DNA of 8,141 nt from an uncultured bacterium (GTDB lineage Bacteria > Cyanobacteriota > Vampirovibrionia > Gastranaerophilales > Gastranaerophilaceae), in the NCBI GenBank assembly GCA_902772945.1, contig CACYCU010000089.1:1-8141 (forward strand). Direction: 5' to 3'. Below are positions 1-6,606 of the stretch, piece after piece. Every line of letters begins with the position of its first letter. The stretch's first letter is position 1. Under the pieces are notes generated by a model. The model was not told the DNA's origin and did no database searches. It saw only the letters and a program-made list of their open reading frames with translations. Position numbers and translations under genes: made by a program.

Positions 1-902
1 AATTTGAGACTAAAAACCCCAAAAGAGTTATTTGTCCGGATTGTTTGTATCCTGATAAAAACATGATGATTTCTGCATCGAATGAAGATACCCCTTCTCA
101 AACACCCGAAGAACCTTTAAATGGTTATAGTGCCGGCGGAGAAGAAGCTCCCAGATATTACAGCGCGGGAGGGGATGGTGAACAGCCTCGATATAACAGG
201 CCTCAGCAAAACAGACGTCCGTTTAATAACAGAAATAACAACAATCGTCAAGGCGGCGGTTACAACAATCGTAACAACTACGGAAATCGTCCGCAATACA
301 ACCGTCAAGGCGGTTTTAACAGAGGTCAACAGCAAGGCGGCGGTTACAATAATAACAGATTTGGCAACAGAAGACCGCAGCAAGGCGGATTTAACAGAGG
401 ACCTCAGCAGCGTCGCCCGCAAATGAAAAAAGCACCTAAACAGCTTTTGGTTAGTAAGGAGCAATTAGAACAAATTGAATTGCTGTATAAACAAATGCTT
501 CCATTACCAAATCCGGATTGTCATGAAGTTATCGGTGAAAAAATCGGTTTAGAGCCAAGAAAAGTTTTCTTTGGTATTAATTTGGTAAGACAGAAAATGA
601 TGCTTCCGAAATTGCCATTCCCAAAACGCAAACTTGCAATATCACCGGATCAACTTTTTGCTATAAAGAATTTGTATGAACCATTGCTTCCGCTTCCTCC
701 GATTGGTTGTCACAAAATTATTGCAGCACAGTTAAAAATGGATGAATGGCGAGTTCACGTAGGCATTGGTCTAATTCGTTCTCAAATGGGACTTGGCAGA
801 TGGAATGAAGACAGGCCGGATATTCCGGAAGAATTTAAGAAAAAAGAAACTGTTGAAAAACCAAAAAGAGGCAGAAAGAAAAAGACAGAAGAAAATGAAT
901 AA
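1..902 (+). CDS. Putative RNA-binding protein with zinc-ribbon-like end, RGG-like tract and duplicated helical module (5' partial)
   Basis: I do not recognise a named family. The reading frame (codons from position 3) is open to the left edge, so the gene starts outside the window. A TTG at 45 or ATG at 63 is possible but has no Shine-Dalgarno and would cut off a CPDC motif (33-44), which looks like the second knuckle of a zinc ribbon. Three zones are visible. A tract rich in Arg, Gly, Asn and Gln (about 192-425) carries repeated QGGGYNN and QGGFNRG units. Two tandem modules of about 54 residues (453-614 and 642-803) share LY..(M/L)LPLP....CH.(V/I)I and V..GI.L(V/I)R..M.L. A basic tail contains RGRKKK. 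The RGG-like tract, basic tail and position directly before rimM (8-bp overlap) suggest binding to RNA or the ribosome; this is inference. The paired helical modules could be helix-turn-helix-like. Confidence 0.8.
   Translation, partial: FETKNPKRVICPDCLYPDKNMMISASNEDTPSQTPEEPLNGYSAGGEEAPRYYSAGGDGEQPRYNRPQQNRRPFNNRNNNNRQGGGYNNRNNYGNRPQYNRQGGFNRGQQQGGGYNNNRFGNRRPQQGGFNRGPQQRRPQMKKAPKQLLVSKEQLEQIELLYKQMLPLPNPDCHEVIGEKIGLEPRKVFFGINLVRQKMMLPKLPFPKRKLAISPDQLFAIKNLYEPLLPLPPIGCHKIIAAQLKMDEWRVHVGIGLIRSQMGLGRWNEDRPDIPEEFKKKETVEKPKRGRKKKTEENE
192..425 (+). repeat. Arg/Gly/Asn/Gln-rich low-complexity coding repeat
   Basis: Internal repeats in the coding sequence alternate in an A-B-A-B order. The 17-mer CAAGGCGGCGGTTACAA occurs at 249-265 and again at 333-349 (28 codons apart). 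A 20-mer beginning CAAGGCGG occurs at 306-325 and 381-400 with one mismatch (25 codons apart). The encoded peptide units are QGGGYNN and QGGFNRG, resembling RGG/RG boxes of RNA-binding proteins. The tract is locally richer in GGC/GGT codons than its AT-rich surroundings. Such a repeat can expand or contract by slippage or recombination without shifting the frame. Confidence 0.8.
453..803 (+). repeat. Tandem duplication of a ~54-residue protein module
   Basis: The segments 453-614 and 642-803 encode homologous modules separated by nine residues. Shared positions include an initial Ser, QL, LY, LPLP, Cys-His, then V..GI.L, Arg, Met and Leu. The DNA copies have diverged, so the duplication is old and held at protein level. 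The invariant CH pair in each copy could be structural or metal-binding; this is not shown by the sequence alone. Confidence 0.75.
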
Positions 903-1407
903 ATATGTTTCTGTCGGTAAAATACTTAATTTTCACGGGATTAAAGGAGAAGCTAAAGTCGGATTCACCAAAAATCAAGAAGATTTTTTCTGCTCACTAA
1001 AGTCTGTTTTTATAAAAGTCGATAATGATTATAAATTATTAAAAATTCAATCTGTAAGATTGAATAAATCATATGCTCTTGTAAAATTTGAAAATATTAA
1101 TTCTATAAATGATTTAATTCCATATAAAGGAGCTTTTTTATACGTTGAAGAAACAACTATACGAGAAGCATTAGACGAAGACGAATTTTTAATAGATGAA
1201 CTTGTCGGATTATCGGTTTTTGATCAGAACGACAAAAAACAAGGCTTTGTTGTGGGCGTTTCAAATAACGGAGCAAGCGATCTTCTCTCTGTAAAAACAA
1301 ATTCAAAAAAAATTGTACTTATTCCATTTGTAAAAGCAATAGTTACAGATGTAAGCATAAAAAATAAAAAAATTGTTATCAATAATATAGAAGGGCTCTT
1401 AGAATGA
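895..1407 (+). CDS. rimM: Ribosome maturation factor RimM
   Basis: RimM is a 30S assembly factor that helps mature the head region of the small subunit around ribosomal protein S19. The 170-residue product has the usual family length. The N-terminal domain opens with VGKILNFHGIKGEAKV (residues 7-22). The C-terminal PRC-barrel is clear from DEDEFLIDELVGLSV (about 94-108), the NNGASDLLSVK segment (124-134), LIPFVKAIV (142-150) and the terminal EGLL. I chose ATG 895 because conserved RimM sequence starts at once; the frame extends further upstream, but that part lies inside the preceding gene. The start overlaps the upstream stop by 8 bp with only a weak purine-rich Shine-Dalgarno, so translational coupling is likely. 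The stop overlaps the trmD start as ATGA. Confidence 0.96.
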   Translation: MNKYVSVGKILNFHGIKGEAKVGFTKNQEDFFCSLKSVFIKVDNDYKLLKIQSVRLNKSYALVKFENINSINDLIPYKGAFLYVEETTIREALDEDEFLIDELVGLSVFDQNDKKQGFVVGVSNNGASDLLSVKTNSKKIVLIPFVKAIVTDVSIKNKKIVINNIEGLLE

Positions 1408-2135
1408 TATTCGATGTTATGACGTTATTTCCTGAAATGATAACAGATTCTCTAAATCATAGTATTATGAAAAGAGCTTTGGAAAACGATATCTTTACCG
1501 TAAATACGATTAATCCGAGAGATTTTACCTTAGATAAACACAAAAAAGTTGATGACACACCATATGGCGGTGGTGCTGGAATGGTTTTAATGGTTCAACC
1601 TTATGTAGATGCCTATAACAGCATTAAAAAATTCCCAAATTCTGTAACAGTAATGCTTTCACCACAGGGAGAACCGCTTTGCGACGAAACTGTAAATGAA
1701 TTAGCAAATTATGACCAAATTATATTGATGTGCGGTCATTATGAAGGTTTTGACGAAAGAATTCGAGAAATAATCAAACCCAGAGAAATATCCATAGGCG
1801 ATTTTGTACTAACAGGAGGTGAGCTGCCTGCATTATGCATAATTGATGCTGTCAGCAGAAAACTTGACGGTACTTTAGGAAAAATAGAATCTGCAGATGA
1901 GGATTCTTTTTCTAACGGACTTATTGAATATCCGCAATACACAAAACCCAGAGAATATATGGGATATAAAGTTCCTGAGGTTTTACTTAACGGAAATCAT
2001 AAAGAAATAAACGAATTCAGACTTCAATTGAGCATAGAAAGAACAAAATTAAAGCGTCCAGATTTGTACAAAAAATGGATCTCTAATACTTGCGATTCAA
2101 ATCATTGTAATGCCCAAAACCCAAAACATCTTTAA
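1404..2135 (+). CDS. trmD: tRNA (guanine37-N1)-methyltransferase TrmD
   Basis: This SPOUT-class enzyme uses S-adenosylmethionine to make m1G at position 37 of tRNAs, which prevents +1 frameshifting. It is 243 residues, normal for TrmD. Diagnostic motifs are YGGGAGM (54-60), SPQGE (86-90), CGHYEGFDER (110-119), EISIGDFVLTGGELPA (128-143) for the trefoil-knot cofactor site, DEDSF (165-169) with the expected catalytic Asp, EYPQYTKP (175-182) and VPEVLLNGNH (190-199). The linker usually written R.iPGvlG reads RKLDGTLG here, so the Pro is replaced by Asp. An AAGGG Shine-Dalgarno (1391-1395) precedes the ATG by 8 nt. The last ~14 residues (after KKWIS) look unconserved and lie in the 53-bp overlap with the convergent gene. 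Confidence 0.97.
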   Translation: MIFDVMTLFPEMITDSLNHSIMKRALENDIFTVNTINPRDFTLDKHKKVDDTPYGGGAGMVLMVQPYVDAYNSIKKFPNSVTVMLSPQGEPLCDETVNELANYDQIILMCGHYEGFDERIREIIKPREISIGDFVLTGGELPALCIIDAVSRKLDGTLGKIESADEDSFSNGLIEYPQYTKPREYMGYKVPEVLLNGNHKEINEFRLQLSIERTKLKRPDLYKKWISNTCDSNHCNAQNPKHL

Positions 2136-2553
2136 ATAATTTTATTCCTGCATAAATTCCCAATCCGGCAGCTGATGCTTTACCTTTCCAGCCTTTTGCA
2201 AAACAAGCGCCGAGACCCAATCCAAATGGGATAACTTCATTTATTAGCATTTGTCCAAAACCTTTAAAATATCCGATAGCAGAATTTACAAAATGCCTGA
2301 AATTGCTATCCATTTCAAACTTATTGACAACTTTTTTCATATCGGAAGTGGTTGTACTCGGGCTAGACAAATATTGAGTATTGCTGAATGTTTTCATGCA
2401 AGCATCAGCATCTTTGCGTTTCGCATAACTGTCTGCCTGAAGTTTACCAACAATATGCGCATCATATCCTACAAGTCCCAAAGCTGTAATACCGGCACCT
2501 CTGGTAAGATATTTAGCTATATTTGGTTTTGAAAATATTTTGCTTATGCTCAT
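2083..2553 (-). CDS. Hypothetical glycine-rich, partly hydrophobic protein (156 aa)
   Basis: I do not recognise a family. There are two hydrophobic, glycine/alanine-rich stretches: residues about 19-36 (GAGITALGLVGYDAHIVG) and about 105-146, which is interrupted by a KGWKGK basic patch. The middle (40-95) is polar with a Ser/Thr-rich linker. This pattern fits membrane association or a small amphipathic protein, but no clean signal peptide is seen. The start is supported by an AGGTG Shine-Dalgarno placed in the last codons of the preceding gene, which ends only 3 bp upstream, so the two are probably translationally coupled. The 3' end overlaps trmD on the other strand by 53 bp. Confidence 0.78.
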   Translation of the reverse strand: MSISKIFSKPNIAKYLTRGAGITALGLVGYDAHIVGKLQADSYAKRKDADACMKTFSNTQYLSSPSTTTSDMKKVVNKFEMDSNFRHFVNSAIGYFKGFGQMLINEVIPFGLGLGACFAKGWKGKASAAGLGIYAGIKLFKDVLGFGHYNDLNRKY

Positions 2554-2556
2554 ATA

Positions 2557-3348
2557 CTACACCTGTGATTGAGATTTTGTCTCAGTTTTTGTTTCTTTTT
2601 TTACTTCAAATTCTTTTTCTACTGGTTTACCAGACATCTTTAACAGAATTTCGCTTGCTTGAAGTGCGTCCTGTCCGTATCCGGACGGAGAATTTTGCAT
2701 TTGTTGCAGAACATTAACAGTAAATGCATCTCCAGAAGCTATTCTTGAATTCAAGGCACTCATCGCCATCACTCTGATTGGAGTATGAGGATCTTGAAGC
2801 ATTTTATTTACAAGAGCATTCAAGGCTTTGTCATCTTTTCTTGAATGATCTTCATCTAATCTTGCAATTACTTCTTTTGCACCCATCATACGAATTTCTT
2901 TATCTTGACTGTTTAAATAATTTTCAAGATTCATAATATATTCATCTGTTAATTGAACAATTTCTTTTTTTTCTGTTTTTTTGGAAGATGTACTTTCTGA
3001 AGAACTGTTAGAATTACTTAAATTGTTTGGAGCATTTTGACCGACAATACCATTAGGAGCTCCCCAATTATTTGTATAATACCCTGAAGGGTAGCAGCCT
3101 TGAGTTGCACCATAATTTGGTGCATTTACGTTATAAACCGGTGCTGTAGCACCAGGAGGTGTAACGGAAGGATTAAAAATCTGAATATTTACACCGGAAT
3201 AGTTTGGCACAGAAACATTTTGACCTTGCTGCTGAGGGATTGTCTGCTGAACCGGCTGAGAAAATGTTTGCTGTGCAAAAGGATTTGATGCAACAGTTTG
3301 CTGACAATTTATATTTGGAATATTTTGCTGATTTACATAATTTTGCAT
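2557..3348 (-). CDS. Low-complexity Q/N/P-rich protein with C-terminal HEAT-like repeats
   Basis: The 263-residue product has two halves. Residues 1-120 are Gln/Asn/Pro/Ser-rich and look disordered or prion-like, with several NYG, YNV and NPFAQQ segments, ending in a Ser run and a Lys/Glu linker (SSKKTEKKE). Residues about 133-240 show three alpha-helical hairpins of HEAT type: DKEIRMMGAKEVIARL (149-164), DPHTPIRVMAMSALNSRI (186-203) and GYGQDALQASEILLKM (223-238), each preceded by a helix. The tail is Lys/Glu/Thr-rich. HEAT repeats usually mediate protein-protein contacts, so a scaffold role is plausible but not shown. An AGGT Shine-Dalgarno lies about 7 nt before the ATG. It is the first gene of a two-gene operon with the hydrophobic protein downstream. 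Confidence 0.82.
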   Translation of the reverse strand: MQNYVNQQNIPNINCQQTVASNPFAQQTFSQPVQQTIPQQQGQNVSVPNYSGVNIQIFNPSVTPPGATAPVYNVNAPNYGATQGCYPSGYYTNNWGAPNGIVGQNAPNNLSNSNSSSESTSSKKTEKKEIVQLTDEYIMNLENYLNSQDKEIRMMGAKEVIARLDEDHSRKDDKALNALVNKMLQDPHTPIRVMAMSALNSRIASGDAFTVNVLQQMQNSPSGYGQDALQASEILLKMSGKPVEKEFEVKKETKTETKSQSQV

Positions 3349-3455
3349 AACTACCTACACATGTATATAAAGTATTTTTTAGCTTTAATATTGCTCTTAT
3401 TTTAAGAAATATTAAGCAATTGTTTAAAAAATTACATGATATATATAATTAAAAT
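3349..3455. promoter_or_regulatory. Divergent intergenic region with near-palindrome
   Basis: This 107-bp, very AT-rich gap separates the minus-strand HEAT-repeat gene from the plus-strand YkgJ-type gene and must hold both promoters. The plus-strand one is described separately. For the minus strand only weak boxes are seen (for example TATATA at 3364-3369, too near the Shine-Dalgarno to be convincing). A 16-bp near-palindrome TTAAGCAATTGTTTAA (3412-3427, one mismatched pair) lies centrally and touches the proposed plus-strand -35 box, so it could be a shared operator, though such dyads are common in AT-rich DNA. Confidence 0.4.
3420..3449 (+). promoter_or_regulatory. Predicted sigma70-type promoter of the YkgJ-family gene
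   Basis: A perfect TATAAT (3444-3449) has an 18-nt spacer to TTGTTT (3420-3425). Transcription would begin about 7 nt after the -10 box, at or within a base or two of the ATG at 3456, so a leaderless or nearly leaderless mRNA is predicted. No Shine-Dalgarno is seen before the ATG, which agrees with this. Confidence 0.5.
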
Positions 3456-4034
3456 ATGGTCAGTTACGAAGAAAATTATTTAGCAAAGCGTCCGCAATCT
3501 CTGTGCAAAATGTGTGGTAAATGTTGCAGAATGGCTACGATATCTCAAAGTTATGAAGAAATAAAAAAACTTGAAGCCGAAGGACATCAAGGTGCTAAGG
3601 ATTTTTTATCGATATTTGAGCCATATGAAAGTTTAGATCAAGCTCGTGAAGTTGACAAAGAAACCGTTGACAAAATAATAAATTTACACAAGCTTGATGG
3701 CAAATACAATGAGAATATGCGATTTTATCAGTGTAAATATATTCAAAAAGATAATTTGTGCGGAAGATATTTACAACGTCCTACACTTTGCAATCATTTT
3801 CCGTCATCACCTTGGGCTATAGTACCTGAAGGATGCGGTTTTGAAGGATGGCTTTTTTGGAAAAGAGAAGAAATTAAACAAAAAGTCAGAAAAGAAAAAG
3901 AAGAATTGCTGGAATTGGAACTTTTAAAAAAGAAAACTACCAATCAAGAAACTCTAAAAAAGATAGAGCTTGTAGAACAAAAATTAACAAGAAATATTAA
4001 TTTGTATAAAGAATACGGTTCACAAGATTGGTAA
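3456..4034 (+). CDS. YkgJ-family cysteine-cluster (zinc/iron-chelating) protein
   Basis: The N-terminus carries the signature CKMCGKCC (residues 17-24) of the CxxCxxCC zinc/iron-chelating family (YkgJ-like). Further conserved cysteines are C93, C102 (NLCGRY), C112 (RPTLCNHFP) and C127 (EGCGFEGW), which together can form a metal site. The biochemical role of the family is unknown. The C-terminal part (about 136-185) is strongly charged, Lys/Glu/Leu-rich and likely coiled coil, perhaps for oligomerisation. The 192-residue length is normal. ATG 3456 is preceded by no Shine-Dalgarno; a later ATG would remove part of the cysteine motif, so this start is kept. It is transcribed alone, divergent from the HEAT-repeat operon and convergent with the GH57 gene. 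Confidence 0.9.
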   Translation: MVSYEENYLAKRPQSLCKMCGKCCRMATISQSYEEIKKLEAEGHQGAKDFLSIFEPYESLDQAREVDKETVDKIINLHKLDGKYNENMRFYQCKYIQKDNLCGRYLQRPTLCNHFPSSPWAIVPEGCGFEGWLFWKREEIKQKVRKEKEELLELELLKKKTTNQETLKKIELVEQKLTRNINLYKEYGSQDW

Positions 4035-4067
4035 ATTTTAGCCCTTGCATCTTTGTTTCATGACCTG

Positions 4068-4154
4068 ATATCAATACCGATTAACAAATACCCGCATCAA
4101 TCTAACTAACGAGCATTTTATCTGCTTTTTTACGATAAAATTCGGTATTGATAT
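4068..4154. repeat. 13-bp inverted repeat spanning the 3' end of the GH57 gene
   Basis: ATATCAATACCGA (4068-4080) is the exact reverse complement of TCGGTATTGATAT (4142-4154), with 61 nt between. The right arm is coding (NINTE near the C-terminus of the GH57 protein) and the left arm lies in the 67-bp gap after its stop. In RNA from either strand the arms could pair across the stop codon. There is no run of T after the left arm, so it is not a standard terminator; no other terminator is visible in this convergent gap. Confidence 0.5.
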
Positions 4155-6591
4155 TTAATTTTTCACCAATATTTAAGAGCATTTCAACAAACTTCTTGTT
4201 AGAAGCTCTGGTTGAACCACTTTCTAACACATCGCCAATTCTATGATAAATCTTTCCAAAATATGTATTCTGTGCTTCAGCAATATCAACTTCCAATTCT
4301 AAAGCCTCTATATTATCAAACAATTCTAAAACAACATCGGCCTGCTGAATTTCAAAACTATGAACAAGTCTGTTAATATTTTGAAGAACTTTTCGACTAA
4401 AAATTAGATTTGATTTACTTTTATCAAGTTTTATATCAATCTTTTTAGCTTCAAAATTCAAATCTCTGGCTTGCTGTATTGAATCTTCATCCAAAAAGCC
4501 ATCAGAATTGACTACAATATCATTAAATTTGTGACTTAGTGCATACCCTGCAGATATTTTAAATTCATCGGGAATTTTTAAACCCAAACCTTGAAGATGA
4601 TAAATTGATCCTTTACCTTCATCATACATATCTTTGTATATCTGAGCAAATTTTTCCAGCTTGCCGCGCAAAAGTATCTGCAATATTTTGCGTCTTTCCT
4701 CAATAAATATATCTTTCAGGGTAAAATATTCTTTTCCAAAGTATTCATCTAAAGCTCTTATTATTTCTGTTAATGGATTTAATAAGAATGATTTTATTAA
4801 ATTTGATTTAATTTTATTAAATTCAACATCATCAGAATATTCCTTAATAGCACAATGGAAATCGCCTCCTGCATACTGCATTAACGCAAATATTAAATTG
4901 GATTTTTGCAAAGTTATCTTAGATTGAATTTCAATATTTCCAATTACAAATGTTGATGAACCTTTTTGAACTCTTTTATAAGCTTTTCTTGTTATTTTAT
5001 AACAATAAACATCTTCTACATCTTCAAAATCCTGATAAAGTGATGTTAAAGCCCACAAACTTGCAACTTGTTTCTGAGTAACCACAGAAGGTTTTACAAA
5101 ACGTTCAAAAATATCTTTTCCGGTTCCGTGTTCGGGCAAATTACTTTTTGCTTCGGATAAAATATTTAAGAAATTTTCTTCCAAATTCTTATCGGTAAAT
5201 TTTGCAGCCAATTGCATTGATCTGGCCGCATACTTCATTATTTGAACAGTCTCTATTCCCGAAATTTCAGAGAAAAACCAACCGCAGCTTGTATACATCA
5301 ACAAATTTTGACGTTGAATTTCAAGCAGTTCCATTGCTGAAACTTTTTCTTCATCTGATAAATCAGGTTTGAAATTTTCTTGTTGAAAACGCTTTACATT
5401 CTGTTCGCCTCGATCAAGTATAACATCTATATATTTATTTCTGACACTCCAAACATTGTCATTAAAATATTTTTGACCTTCTTTTTCAAATACAGGAATA
5501 AGTTCATCTCTCAAATAATCAAGAGCATCCCTCAGAGGTTTTCTCCATTTTTGATTCCAACCCGGATGACCGCCGGTTGAACATCCGCAATCTTCTTTCC
5601 ATCGGCCTACACCATGGAAACAACTCCAACTTGAGGATTGTTTAATTTCGACCTCACATTCGCTTCTGTATTTGTCTAAATATTCTGCATAGTTAGTAAT
5701 TTTAAATCCTTCATCTTTTGCTCTGATTTTCAAAACATAAGAAAGTGCCATATCACCAAATTTTGTATGATGTCCATAGCTTTCACCATCTGTTGCTATA
5801 TTTATCAATTGAGGATAATTTCTGCAATCAGATACACCTTCTTTCAATCGTTTTATAAATTTATTTCCGTCTTTTAAAAGCTCATCAAAAGCAACAGAAC
5901 GAGATATTGCACCGTCATAAAAGAATAAATCAATATATTTTCCCGGGGCTGATTTTATATTATACCTGTATGAACGGGCAGGATCAATATTTCCCCAGCT
6001 TACATCAGTCCAGTCTTTATCGTTTTTATCCTTGAATTTGTCAGCCTGATATGGAGAAAGAACAGTAAATTTTATTCCGTTTTCTTCCAAAATTCTCAGT
6101 GTGGCATCATCTACAGCAGTTTCTGCAAGCCACATTCCCTCCGGTCTTCTTCCGAAACGGTATTCAAAATCCCTTATTCCCCACTGAATTTGGGTTCTTT
6201 TATCCTCATCATTAGCAAGAGGCATAATTATATGATTATACACTTGTGCTATAGCATTTCCGTGCCCTGAATGTTCTGCTACACTTTCAATATCAGCTTT
6301 TATAATTCTTTCATAAGTAAGCGGAGCAAAATGTTCCATCCAAGAGAGCAAAGTAGGACCAAAATTAAAACTCATATGCTCATAATTATTAACAACATCA
6401 AGTATTTTGTTCCGACTATCTACAATTTTAGAAACAGAATTTGGGTTATAACATTCTTTATTTATCCTTTCATTCCAATCGTGAAAAGGTAAAGCACTAT
6501 CCTGTAATTCAATAGCTTCTAACCACGGATTTTCTCTCGGGGGCTGATAAAAATGCCCGTGAATAGTCAAAAATACTTCATTATTGCTCAT
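4102..6591 (-). CDS. Glycoside hydrolase family 57 protein with DUF3536 region
   Basis: This large (829 aa) GH57 enzyme probably acts on an alpha-glucan such as glycogen or starch; the exact reaction is not deducible. The N-terminal barrel shows HGHFYQPPRENPW (11-23), FNFGPTLLSWME (75-86), HGNAIAQVYNHIIMPLAN (110-127), GMWLAETAV (152-160) with E157 as likely nucleophile, and ATDGESYGHH (266-275) with D268 as likely acid/base. CFHGVGRWKEDCGCSTGGHPGWNQ (from 324) is typical of the DUF3536-bearing subgroup, whose second region follows from about 360 to 650. The rest is helical and I cannot assign it. There is no signal peptide, so it should be cytoplasmic. A GGAG Shine-Dalgarno sits 8 nt before the ATG, in the 15-bp gap after the OB-fold-like gene, implying one transcript. 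Similar proteins are known in cyanobacteria and other bacteria. Confidence 0.93.
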   Translation of the reverse strand: MSNNEVFLTIHGHFYQPPRENPWLEAIELQDSALPFHDWNERINKECYNPNSVSKIVDSRNKILDVVNNYEHMSFNFGPTLLSWMEHFAPLTYERIIKADIESVAEHSGHGNAIAQVYNHIIMPLANDEDKRTQIQWGIRDFEYRFGRRPEGMWLAETAVDDATLRILEENGIKFTVLSPYQADKFKDKNDKDWTDVSWGNIDPARSYRYNIKSAPGKYIDLFFYDGAISRSVAFDELLKDGNKFIKRLKEGVSDCRNYPQLINIATDGESYGHHTKFGDMALSYVLKIRAKDEGFKITNYAEYLDKYRSECEVEIKQSSSWSCFHGVGRWKEDCGCSTGGHPGWNQKWRKPLRDALDYLRDELIPVFEKEGQKYFNDNVWSVRNKYIDVILDRGEQNVKRFQQENFKPDLSDEEKVSAMELLEIQRQNLLMYTSCGWFFSEISGIETVQIMKYAARSMQLAAKFTDKNLEENFLNILSEAKSNLPEHGTGKDIFERFVKPSVVTQKQVASLWALTSLYQDFEDVEDVYCYKITRKAYKRVQKGSSTFVIGNIEIQSKITLQKSNLIFALMQYAGGDFHCAIKEYSDDVEFNKIKSNLIKSFLLNPLTEIIRALDEYFGKEYFTLKDIFIEERRKILQILLRGKLEKFAQIYKDMYDEGKGSIYHLQGLGLKIPDEFKISAGYALSHKFNDIVVNSDGFLDEDSIQQARDLNFEAKKIDIKLDKSKSNLIFSRKVLQNINRLVHSFEIQQADVVLELFDNIEALELEVDIAEAQNTYFGKIYHRIGDVLESGSTRASNKKFVEMLLNIGEKLNINTEFYRKKADKMLVS

Positions 6592-6606
6592 TATTTAACT
6601 CCAAAA

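Noticed and set aside
117..464. Minus-strand open frame of 115 codons
   Set aside because: It is antisense to the RGG-like repeat tract, has a repetitive Val/Thr/Leu-rich product that mirrors the repeat codons, and has no ribosome binding site of note.
793..894. Upstream extension of the rimM frame
   Set aside because: It lies within the preceding gene and encodes a Lys/Arg-rich stretch unlike RimM; conserved RimM sequence starts right after ATG 895.
2251..2717. Plus-strand open frames opposite the two hypothetical genes
   Set aside because: Cys/Ile/Phe-rich shadow products with no Shine-Dalgarno, lying opposite genes that have clear domain structure and ribosome binding sites.
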